A program made the position numbers and the translations under genes. A DNA stretch of 64,000 nt from Siderastrea radians. Its lineage: Eukaryota > Cnidaria > Anthozoa > Scleractinia > Rhizangiidae. The notes below the pieces were generated by a model. That model was not told the origin of the DNA, ran no database searches, and saw nothing but the letters and a program-made list of their open reading frames with translations. Location of the stretch: the NCBI GenBank assembly GCA_964017195.1, contig OZ024891.1:5637494-5701493 (forward strand). Reading direction: 5' to 3'. Below, in pieces: positions 11,047 through 22,000 of the stretch (positions are counted from its first letter, which is position 1; each line of letters begins with the position of its first letter).

Positions 11047-13441
11047 CTACAATTAATAAAGAGATCTTGTTTGACAAAGTTTTTGTTTTTGTTTCTTTAT
11101 TGGTTATACTTTTAGAGGCCGTCAACATCCAGCTCACTCGCTTCCCGCTTATAGGCTTTCGGCGCGAAGCACAAATAGTGACAACTTTTAGCATGTGAGC
11201 AAGATTTTAAGTGGTGTTCAGGGCGAAAAAAAAAATGAACAAGCCGAGTGGCCTTGCTCCTAAATGAGGTATTACTGTGAAAGTCCATTTAGCGTGAAAA
11301 TAGTCACCAGCTGAGCCGGCATTTGTCCGCTGACATGAGCTGTTCTGATAGCCAACGGTTTTCCAAAAACGAAGCTCGAGCAAAACTGTGAGTTTCTAGT
11401 TAGGAAAACTGAAGATATAGTATGCCCAGTGACAAATAGCCGATTGAATTCTTGAAACTAAATGGAAATCGCTTATTTACTATTCTTGATTTTTTTTCGC
11501 AAGGAGCTGTTTACGATTTCTGGCTTTTAAAAACTCAAGAGTTTACTTTGAGTGTCAATTTTGTTCCGACCCGTTAAAGGAATTTAGAATTTTTTTTTGG
11601 TCAAAAATAACCTTGCGAAATCGAATTTTGAAACTTGGGGGTATAGCTTGCCCTAGCCTGTTCCAGAGCGGCGCAAAGGAAGATTTGCGAGGGACACTGG
11701 CAAAAATTCTCGGCTCGCCTTTTGCTCGTCCTTCGTGCCACTCCCAACCTATCTGAGCCCCCGAAACACGCGTTTCTCTCGTGACACGTGCGTCCTCGCA
11801 CGAACTTAGTACCGGAGGAAATAGCTCCAGTACGTGATGATGCAATACGTTCACTGGAAAACGCTCTCATGTCTGTCTTACTGTGTTTACCGAACTCAAG
11901 TACATTAAAATTACTTAGGAAAGGGAAAACCTGAAGCTGCATTAGCATTTATTCAAGAGTCTAAGGTCACCAGTTTACGAAAGTAAGAGTAAAAAATTGC
12001 TTACATTTGAATAAGAGCCGTGAGAAAGTTTAAGAGTTATTGTTCCCTTCTCACACGCATTACAGAATTATGTAACCACCCGCAAATATCAAGTCCTAAT
12101 CCGGAGGAGGGTGGTTATAAAAGAAGTTAATTATAGTAAATTACAGAAAAAAAGAAAAGAATACAATGAATTGAATGAAAAGAGATTACAAGAAACTGTT
12201 AAATTTTAAAACTAAAATATGGAAGGAAATGACATTAAACGTGTCCGAAATTTTTGGGTTAATGACGTTGAACAGTACGTGCTCTTTCCGTGACCGGAAC
12301 AATGACGCATAAAAAAAAAAAAACTGGAATTCGCTAAACACGTTGAAGTGGGTTGTTAGCTGGGCTAAGGATATTCCTGAAGCGTTCGACTGCTCTGCTA
12401 TGTCATGTCAAAATAGCTAAAAACAGCCGGGTGAATGCGTTCAAAAGCGACGGTACGGCAAATACAAACAAACGAACGAAAAATTGACATGAAAGTTCAA
12501 ATAAAAGTTATTATCGACCATTTGTGCGCAAACATGCATGCAACACAGGTGAACTCTGCTAGCAAACCTTGGGTCTGTTGTAGGTTGTGCTGCTGACTGT
12601 ATATGATAAACTCTTTGGCACTTCCAGAATCTCTAATGTAACATGGCTTGGTTGATTTTGAGTATCACGAAAGTTCTGAGCAGTCCTTTCCTACGGTCCC
12701 GCCGGGGTCAAAGATTTTTCTTTGATTCTGGTTCTTGTTTATAATTTCTTCTTTCAGGCCTATGGCCGGGGGCACATTATGTAGGGCAGTTACATTGCTC
12801 ACTTCTAGCACTCATACATACACTTTACATGTTTACTAATTTCACATTACACGTTACTTTCCTACGGTGCTGTTTTTATGCTTTGCGAGGAGTGGTTCTC
12901 ACTTTTGAGACCTTTTGAGTTTGGGGATGAAACCCAAAAAGTGGTGACCAATCAAAAAAGAAAGCTGCTAAGCATGATACACCATTTTCCTAAACAGTTT
13001 ACAAATGAAGTTTGGAATTTTTCTTCTTTCAAACTCTTTCTTTCTTTCTTTAAAAATGTGAGCGTTCTAGGGAGTGTAAAGTTTAAATTCCTGATCTCTG
13101 CGCTATCACCATGGAACATCAAAATAAACATCTATAAATATTGATGTAGCATAGATTCTGCTTTCTTGCGAAATCGTATTGAGAGCACGTGTGACCTACG
13201 GGGCGAGCAGGGAGATTATGAGTAATAGCCAAGTTATTTCAAGAATTAATGGCTGGATGGGAAGCTGTCAATCATGACGAATAAGAAAAACTTTGCTTGA
13301 CACTTTTCTCAACATTTCTAAACAAACAAAACTTTGCATACATTTTTGGGGGTTTGTGGGAAAAACTGCACACGAAAAATTATCGTCTGTAACTGGTTTT
13401 CTTCGCTCCAAGAAAACCATTCTAGTGCGCCTCTGCAGAAA
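11047..13441. other. Intergenic DNA between eIF3m and the mucin upstream exon
   Basis: Apart from the eIF3m poly(A) signal at 11055-11060 and the insertion at 12697-12857, I see no gene. The stretch matches 52024-53935. A GC-richer segment at about 11650-11840 (starting near 'ctagcctgttcc') is absent from copy B and is probably another small insertion. Confidence 0.5.
12697..12857. mobile_element. 161-bp insertion flanked by a 10-bp direct repeat
   Basis: The word tttcctacgg occurs at 12687-12696 and 12858-12867, and copy B has it once, at about 53365-53374, with no insert. This is a textbook occupied/empty site pair. The insert has no obvious TIR and begins 'tcccgccggggtcaaag', so it may be a truncated retroposon. 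Confidence 0.75.
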
Positions 13442-13523
13442 ATGAAATTGACAGGTGTAGTAGACCCGAATCGGATATCCCGTTTATTAGCAATCTGGAT
13501 TATCCATGTATTTCTTAACAAAG
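13442..13523 (+). CDS. Candidate alternative first exon of the mucin gene (signal peptide)
   Basis: The 27-codon frame starts MKLTGVVDPNRISRLL and ends in a hydrophobic run, AIWIIHVFLNK, followed by a phase-1 donor (aaag|gtgagt). The exon at 19074-19143 has the same layout: a hydrophobic stretch, then NK, then a phase-1 donor. Either one would join to the acceptor at 26681 to read ...NKG-VTPSATQ. I infer that this is an alternative or relic first exon for the mucin. The open frame continues upstream to an ATG at 13334, so the true start is uncertain. In copy B the same exon at 53936 is interrupted by a foldback insertion. Confidence 0.5.
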
Positions 13524-15298
13524 GTGAGTTTTGAAACTGAGCTTGTGCAAGTTAACATAACATGAAAACTATCATGTGATTGCGTCGACAAGTTAAATGT
13601 CTAACTTAGCAAATTCAAGAATATCTGTCTCCCTAATTATCTTAATTAAATGTGCTTGTTCACGGGGCATGATGTTAAGGTACAGTAGTTATCCCCCCAA
13701 AATTATCTTACGTACTGCTGCAAAACTGATGTTTAAATTTTAATGTGCCGTTATTGCTTAAGTTGGGACACCCCGTTGAATATAGAACTTTGTTCTCTCA
13801 GTAATCTTTCTTTGTAATTAACTGCTCAAGATTGGTCAGTACAGTTTAAAAGATAACTTAAGTCCAGTAATTGTTTTATTCTTCCAACGATAGTTTACAG
13901 ATTCGAAACGATCTTTTTACTTGCAGGCTTTCATCAAAATTATTCTACCGGTGTGGCAAGGGATAATTGATTGATTACCCGAGAGTGTACGGGAAAATGC
14001 TGGAAAGGCTTACTAATTCTCTCCCTTGAAAATAAGTTTATTTTTTTCAATCTTATTTGTAGGGACAAATCACTTTGAATTTAAGCAAAGTTAATTTTGC
14101 TAACAACATTCGACTTCCACTACTTCCATTTGCGTAGTCTAGCAGTAAAATGGTATGCAAATCACACCTATTTTTGAGTAAATGTTTGTTTAAAAAACGT
14201 CTTAGAATGTCTTAAGTCGGCAGCAAAGGTAGTTGTCAAGATCATCTACCGTAAAGCTCTCAGTAGCCAGTTTAATATACAACTACATGATGCGTCCCTT
14301 TTAAAGAGCTGCCAACCTCCAAACACTTTTTTTTAGCTTCACTGAAGAAACAAAACAAAACAAAAACGCTTATACAACAGAAAGCTTGGATGCATGATAT
14401 CAAATGTCTGTTTACATCTATAAAAGACTGTCAGTGGATCAATTTTGTTGAAAGCAGATAAATTGCCCTCAACATTTTGTTTCCTTTGAAGCGACCTTTG
14501 AAGTGGGTATAAGCTTTATGTTTCAAATGTCTTTTTAGTAATGTCATACGTCTTTTACAAACATTTGAGACATGTTAATCATAAAATAACTTTGACATCT
14601 TTTACAATGTAACCGTTTGACAAAGCATCCGTCTGTTTAACAGAACGTCACAGGAAAGGATTGCTTAGTCCGCTCTCATTTGAATTGTCACACTATAGGA
14701 TATAACCGATTTCATCCACAGACTCAAAAGTTAGAACCACCTCGAATAGCATAATAAACAGCAGCACAGACATATACTGCTCAACAGCTCTCATGCATTG
14801 GTCGATGCATGGTCGCATTTTAGGATTCATGAACAGACTGAAAGGTTAAAACCACCTTTTACAGCATAATAAACAGCACCACAGGCAAGTGCTGCTCAAT
14901 AGTTTTGATTTGAACAGCACAATTAGGGATTTGATCCACAGACTCAAAAGTTAGATCCACCTTGTACAGCACAATAAACAGCACCACAGGAAAGTGCTGC
15001 TGGACAGTAGCGGTTTATTTGAATGGTCACACTTTAGGATCTTCACTCACAGACTCAGAAGTTCAGTAGAAACTCCTTGTACAGCATAACAATAGTTTTA
15101 TTTGAACGACACCGCCAAAAGTAATGGAACAACCTTGAATCGTAACACACCACGGGAAAGTCTTGTTCATTTCATCTGACGCAAATTTCGCTCTGGGTTT
15201 TTGTGCATAAGTTAACTGTTATTCCTGTTCAATTTCAAAAAGGAGCGAAAGTGGGAAAAAATGTCAAACCACTGGTAAAGTGTGTTTTTCAGTTTCAA
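13524..15298. other. Mucin upstream/intronic DNA with ~105-bp degenerate repeats
   Basis: No coding sequence is supported. From about 14700 to 15120 a theme of roughly 100-115 bp (cagactcaaaagttagaacc ... aataaacagcaccacagg) repeats four times with divergence. The same array is in copy B at 58320-58830, and a single diverged unit lies at about 41995-42100. Confidence 0.6.
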
Positions 15299-17501
15299 CA
15301 GGAGCCATAATCGGGGATGGAGACCGTAACTAACTGCCATTTTCAGTATTGGCGTTGGCCCCATCGAAAAAGACAAATGTGCTATTTTTAGAAAAAATTG
15401 CACCATCGCGCGTGACACACGCGCGTGTGTGTTGCGAGGACTCCGCGCAAAGAAAGACAAACAAAATGGCGTCGGAAATTACCTTTGTTGGAGATGAATA
15501 AATTCAATTTCTGTCATCAGTGTCACTTCCTAATTTTAGGCAAGCCCTTGGGGAGAACTTTCTGGATAGTGACTCTGGATATGAGGATTATACAAGTGAT
15601 TCCGATGATGGCAGTGAGAATATTTTAGAAAAATCCTGTGGCGAAGATGTGTCGGACATGTCGGACGAGGATTTCCCCGTTAGACGAAAGAAACGTTTTA
15701 CGGGCAAAAATGGCGTCGGACTACGAAAAAATCAGTTGAAGGCGAATCAAGCAGAAAAAGGGAAAATACATCTCCAATATATATTTCCTCTGAGGACGTA
15801 CAGAGATTGAAGGGCAGCCGCAAAGACTGTAAAATGATTTTCCAAGCACGTACTGAAGAAAAGTAACGCACTGATAAATCGTTGTCACTTTTTTCACTGC
15901 AAGAAAAATAGTAACGTATATTCAAATACCGAGTCAGCAAAGAAAATGTCTGTCGAGATTTCTCAGCGTATGTTTTCTGAAATAATGCCCGCCTTTACCG
16001 AAATGGCCGAAATGTTTATAATGAAGACTACTTCCGTCGATGAGAAGGAGAAAGATGAAGTGAAACTCCATGCTGCCCTAGTACTTAATATTACTTTCTG
16101 GGCAATTTACGAACCTAGAAGGGATACATAGCGATACATAGCGCAGTGGATGTGGCAAGGGTTTCAACGACAGAGTGGGCTTAATTATTTTTCTCTGCCA
16201 GCAACCCGGCGAGAAAAATTACTTTGTATCGGAGCAAAATTAAGAAGAAATTACGACTGAATGTCACTGAGACACAAATCTAAGTTGTTTCAGAGTGCTT
16301 GATTTCTTAGGACGAAAAGAAACTATAGAATTAGCGCTTTGTTTACAATTTCTTTTATCGTCCAGTCAATGACTTGTTCTTAAAATTTTACAAACACCAG
16401 GTTTCATACGGAAGGCTTTGACTCCGAAATATCGAGACAAGACAAAATAAAGCACAGTAAAATTGGAAAGAAGCATTTAATAAAAGTTGTCACACTTTTC
16501 ATGGCGAGTCAGTACAAAAATCATGCAACATTCTGAACGACAAGCATTGAACAAATCCAGTACCAGAAAAGGCGACCTTTTTTGGCTATACCACACAAAA
16601 TTGACACTGGTTTACCTGTACTCGTTGTGGCTCTATCCGTGTTCCCTTGAGCAGCTCCAGACATTTAGACACAAGTCGGATGCCATGTAAAATACGTTGA
16701 ATCGCTTTCACAGTTGTTTGTGTGTTATTTTTACCATTCCGTCGGCGGGCTCTAAACTAAGAAAAACTGCGTTTTGTGGTTTGCGTTTAAAAAGTAAGAC
16801 GGTGAATTCTAATGTTCCTTACCTCCGTAGTCTTGTTTCCGTGAGCTGCATGGTAATTATCGTTCAAGTTTAATTATTAATCCTGTCTTCAGTTCGATCA
16901 AACAAACACATGATGGCTCCGTTGTCAGCGTTGTGCGAACGGAGCGACTACAAACTCGTTCCTGATTTGAACTCCCGCAGCCATAACGGTGAGATCGTAC
17001 AGCTTCAATCCGCTTTGAACGACGATTACAACAATTTTCAGGAAAAATCAAACACGTACCACATTTCAGAGCCCATAATTGGGAGATTTTTCCTAGACCT
17101 TGTGCTTGTACGTTCACTTCGGAGCAGTTTCATTGATTCATTCAGCTCCGCAAAGAAACGCTGCAACACTTCGCAAGGTTTTGGCGCCTTTTTCGGTCAG
17201 TCATGTGATCGCGATCGATTCTTGTTCCCTTTTATCTCGGAGTTTCTCTCTCTTTTTTTCTCTTTCTTGATTTTATAGCAATTAGTGATAGTGATTGTAC
17301 TCGAGCATACCGGATATCAAATGATTATAACCATCTTGGTCATATCCAGCACGCCCTCGTTGTACGCAAATTTGCGTGTAGCCACGCGCGTTTATGACGT
17401 TGAGGGTGGCGCAATTTTTTCTAAAAATAGCACATTTGTCTTTTTCGATGGGGCCGCGTGGACCCCGCGCTTACGGTCTCCGTCCCCGATTATGGCTCCT
17501 G
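15299..17501. mobile_element. 2.2-kb TIR transposon with long inverted ends
   Basis: The ends start caggagccataatcgggga and are inverted at 17501. The similarity extends inward for roughly 130 bp (shared 'gacaaatgtgctatttttag'). The flanks both contain gtttca (15292-15297 and 17502-17507), and copy B has the empty site near 58965. Inside are short frames of unknown role, including an acidic one at 15520-15810. No complete transposase is seen, so it is likely non-autonomous or decayed. Confidence 0.8.
15520..15810 (+). CDS. Acidic hypothetical protein inside the 2.2-kb transposon
   Basis: This 96-residue frame has an acidic Ser/Asp-rich section (SGYEDYTSDSDDGSE) followed by a basic patch (RRKKRF). 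I do not recognise it. A splice-acceptor-like site (ttaattttag) lies just inside its start at about 15530-15540. An ATG at 15465 opens a short peptide, MASEITFVGDE, so a spliced transposon transcript is possible. A second short frame at 15946-16131 (begins MSVEISQRMFSEIM) follows on the same strand. Acidic leaders occur in several DNA transposase families, but this is only a suggestion. Confidence 0.25.
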   Translation: MSLPNFRQALGENFLDSDSGYEDYTSDSDDGSENILEKSCGEDVSDMSDEDFPVRRKKRFTGKNGVGLRKNQLKANQAEKGKIHLQYIFPLRTYRD

Positions 17502-19073
17502 GTTTCATATCATAATGTTGTTCTTTTTTGTTTTGTTTTGTTTTGTCTGTTTTTTTTTTTCGCCTCAAAGGTTACACCGATTTTGTCACGCTTGAAAGTT
17601 CAGTTGAGCCCACGATCTTTACGCGTGCCCGACCCACAGCCTAATTTGGATATGAGCAAGCGCGCGATTGGCACCCTACTAACAGGCTATCAGCTGTTAT
17701 AATATAGTATAGACCACCCTCTGGATATGAGCAAGCGTGCGCTCTGATTTGCTCCCTTGGCTTCTAACAGGCTAGTAACTCACGTCCTGTGAGCAAGGAA
17801 ATCGCATGAGAAAAAGATGGCGAAAAAGGCTTCTTTTAAGGGGAAAAAACACTTAAAGAGGAGGGGTCCTGTGAAGAGTTACACTTTATACCCCATTTTC
17901 GGCAGGAAGTGAACTAAATGTAGAGAGACATCCATCCAAAATCAATTAATCGGCAAAAAAAGCAAAAAGGGTCTGTCAGATTACTCATTGTTATTCAAAG
18001 GCAAAATAGGAAAGGAACTGTCAAATACATTAATGACAAATTAAGCGTAACAGTGTACCCCATTTCAGTTTATAAAGTCAAAATTGGCACCCATTCATAA
18101 ACCTGGAAGGTAAAACATGCACATATCCTTAGAGCGTGCATTGGGTGGGACCTCCCCTTTCCACTTGTAGGGCTCACCTTTGCCCGCATAAGCCTAAATG
18201 GCAACTCATAGTTCATGGAGCCCTAACACACCTTGTACAAAGGACGATATATACGGTTTGAAATTAACATTTCGGCTAAGGTCAAAAATGCTCGTTAATT
18301 TCGACCTTAATTTTTCGTCACCTTTAGGATTAAATGAGCTTTTGAAACCATTTTCCACAAAGGACATGAGACCCTGGATATCTCTCAATCCTCGATAAGT
18401 GTTAATCGGCTTTCGAGCCTGAAATCTCAGTTTGGGATCTTGAACTGACTGAACTGTCAACGTTTAGTCTGTCAAGCCAAATTGCTATGTCTTTATAGCG
18501 ACTTCATATTGAGAGAGACGATAAGATGACTACATTGAATGAATTGAAAACACAGGGAAAAGTCATGCAAAAAAAAAAAAAAACGGAGCGAGAAAATTTT
18601 GCAACCTAAAACCTCTGTAAAAGGAACGGGCACGCGCTCGCATCCTTCTGTCAACACGAGTCGTTGTCTCGCGTGAGAAACTCACGCAGAATGCAAGTAG
18701 GACAGTTCGCGCGCGGTAGCCAGATCTTAAAAAATGCTGCCAGACATATCCTGTTTGTATTACAATTCTTGGAAAGAGCTACTTAAATTACGTGTGCTGA
18801 TTACGGAATCTCTACCAACTCGACGTAGAATTTGCCAGCAAAACTAGCTGAGGCGAAAATCGAAGTTTCCTTTTCTGCCAGTTCTCATCTGCTACTCGCG
18901 GGCGGTTCAGGGTTGCTTGCAAGAACTTTGGGTCTTCGGCGTTTTAAACCCAGTTAATTTGTTTGATCTGAGAGATCAACCATTCAGTGTTGATTCTTTC
19001 GCTCAACTGCACGTGGTTTGACGGAATTCAAAAGCGTTCAGCAGCTAGTTGTACAGCCGTTGTAGTGTGAAGG
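17502..19073. other. Non-coding block upstream of the mucin first exon
   Basis: I see no gene. The stretch is shared with copy B (about 58970-60383). The last ~450 bp are better preserved and GC-richer ('cacgcgctcgcat', 'cgcgcgcggtagccagatct'), including the bases immediately before the ATG. I infer that the promoter and 5' UTR of the mucin lie at about 18600-19073, but no core motif is decisive. Confidence 0.4.
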
Positions 19074-22000
19074 ATGGGCACATTCCGAATGTATTATTTA
19101 TCGGGCTTCCAAATTATTGGTCTTCTTCTCATTATCAACAAAGGTAAGAAGAACATAAAAACTTTAAATATAACGATTTCCTCCTAAAGTCGTGTATTGT
19201 CGGTTTACAGCTAAGCCGGTTGAGTTCGTGAAAGAAATCGGCCTTACTGCATGTAAGCTATTGATTTGTACTTTTATGCCTTCATGTCGTGTAAAGCTTA
19301 CACTGAGGTGGGTCAAAGTTTCGATTCTGTGACCATCTTAGTAAAAGCTATCAAGCAGTACTTTCCTGTGATTTTATTTTGAAATTTTTTACATTTTTGT
19401 TTTCGTATTTCTTAGACACATTAAAACAGTATAGAGGTAGACTTTAACCCTAATCAATCCTTAATTACAATATGGGACTGTACTATACAAGCTGTTATCA
19501 CAGTTAGACAGTCAGTATAAAAACAAAAATCTGCTGGTCGATTATATTTCTGATATTTTTGGAGTACATATTGATTTTTAATTGTAATGTACAAACAGTT
19601 TCATGGATCCTCTTGTTGATCGACTTGTCGTGGAATTTGGATAGCCTGAAAATTATGCCCACGGGAAAATACAACAATAGAGAAATATCCCTCTAGAAAT
19701 TTCGCTAATCGGCAACGAAAAACTGATCTTAGCGGAATTGTTCTAAAAGAAGATGACCGGCATTTTTGCGGTTCCATTCTGAATTGTCCAGGTTTTAAAC
19801 TAACGTCCGAAAAATATTATATAATATGAACGAGTGAGTAAGCTTCAAGGATTCAGACAGCTTGTCTCCATCTTGGGGCTAACAAGAAGAGTCAAATTCT
19901 GCTGAAGATTAAGACGGGAGTAGAACCCGTGACTTTCACAATACACCAGTCAGATGTTCTAACCGTAACTTAGCAAGAGAGGTTATGCTAGTTACTAGCC
20001 GAAATATCCTAGACCTATCTCGTAAGCTTAGACGCTTTCTTTGTAGTCCTATGTTTGCCACAAATTGCGGCCTTTCTCTTTGTCCTCAACATAAAATATA
20101 AACAAGGTAGAATTTTCAGATTTTATTTTTGAAAGTAACGGAACATGTACGTGATCTGCTTAGTTATGGATGCATCGCTGATACATGGCTCAGTTATCGC
20201 GACTTTTCCGCGAGCACAGACAATGGGGTGATTTCTATTTCTATATTTGGTGAAAAGCATGCCGACGTCTTTGGTACGGTGTTCGAGGAGTATCATTAAA
20301 GTTTCTTCTTTTATTTGAAAAGAAAAAAATTCTCTTTGATTTATTTTGTGCGAGTTTTTGATTTTTCTAATGAAAGTTGGTTTATTTTAAAAATCTGTTT
20401 GATTTATTTGTTTCATTTTGGGTTTTCTGAGTGAGAGTGTTTTGATTTCCAAAATGTGTCCATTTAATTTCTAGAATGTTTTTGATTTCCAAAATGTGTT
20501 CGTTTGATTTCTAAAATAAGTTTTTTGATTTCCAGAATTTGTCCGTTTGATTTCTAAAATAATTTTTTTCTGATTTCCAAAATTTGTCCGTTTGATTTCT
20601 CAAATGAGTTTTTGATTTTCAAAATTTCTGTTTGATTTCTTAAATGAAATTTCGGTTTTCGAAACTTGTCATTCGATTTCTCACGATTTTTTGATTTCCA
20701 AAATTTTCCTGTTTGAATTCTTAAATGAATGTTTGATTTTCAAAATGAGTCCGTTTGATTTCCCAAATGGCACTTTTGATTTTTAAAATGAGGCGATTGG
20801 CATATCAGCACGTGACAGGCAACGTAGGTGGTCAGTCCTACTAGTCTGTTGTCAGATCACAGTCGGTATGGCCGAACGCGATAGAGAAGGAGTATTCCGA
20901 GGAAGCTGTATCAACCACCCTCCACATCGATTTGGTGCGTGTGAGAAGTTCGTGCTGATGGAAGGCACATCCAAGTGTAGAACTTGTGGTTGTGTCGCAC
21001 GTTCCAACGTAATGAAATGGGGTTGGAAGGCCTACGCGACTCCTACTTCACGTCTTTGTTCGCCTCGCCTTATCTCGGTCTTTTGACCAATTTTGCTTCT
21101 TGTGTTTTTGTAGTGGGTTGAGTTTGGAGGATTTTTATCTGGTGACTGAAATGAGCCGTTACAACTTAGGCGTCACATTTTTTAAGACTTTGATCGCGAG
21201 GTCATATCTGATCAATTTTCTGATAACCGGTGGATTCTTGTGGCTTGCGCTCACTGTTTGTTATTCTCAGTTAAATTTGACCTCTGATCGTTTGTTAAGC
21301 GACAGTATAATTTCTATGCCGTTCTCGGCATATTATGTACGTTGAATCTGGCTCGTTTAGGAAGTTGATAGAGTTTTTTCAGCCTCTCATGTTTGTATCT
21401 GTGACAATAAAGGATCTGAAATATTATCTGGAACGTGATGAGTTCCCCTGTCACAGTGATATGTGTATCCCCGTGATATGTGTATCCCCGTACACATATC
21501 ACTAGTGATATGTGTATCCCCTACCCCCCTCCCCTCCAAACAAGTGCCTGTTTTGTTTTTGTCATTTTCTTTTTACAGAATATTTGTATCATTCCCTTTC
21601 GACTGAAACAAACAAAGGGCACGAGATTTTTGAACGCATGGAAGCTCTTGTCTTCAATGCATATACTTTACTGTTTACATGCTGTACCGTTGTATAAATG
21701 CTCAAGCTTTCGATGCACTTTTTATTGAGCCAAGAGAATAATAGGTATGATAATCCGCACAACAGCAACGAACCTACATCACAACAGAAATCACTAAGCT
21801 GTTAACGCGGACCTCAATGCGGACAACATTTGCATCCGTTTGTCTCTATCTCTCTATCTGACATAGCCTGCGTGCAGACGTCTCCTATTTCCTTCCACCC
21901 GCGGCCCTTCCTTTATAGCAGGAGAACGCAAACCTGGCTAAACAGACAGAAATCGAGGGCATACATATATCACTGCCCTGGTTCAGTGATATGTGTATCC

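Noticed and set aside
11555..11948. Minus-strand 99- and 115-codon frames
   Set aside because: They overlap each other in different frames within a short GC-richer insertion, lack a recognisable motif, and are absent from copy B.
16857..17278. Overlapping frames on both strands (86 and 122 codons)
   Set aside because: They overlap antisense to each other inside the 2.2-kb transposon and have no recognisable motif.
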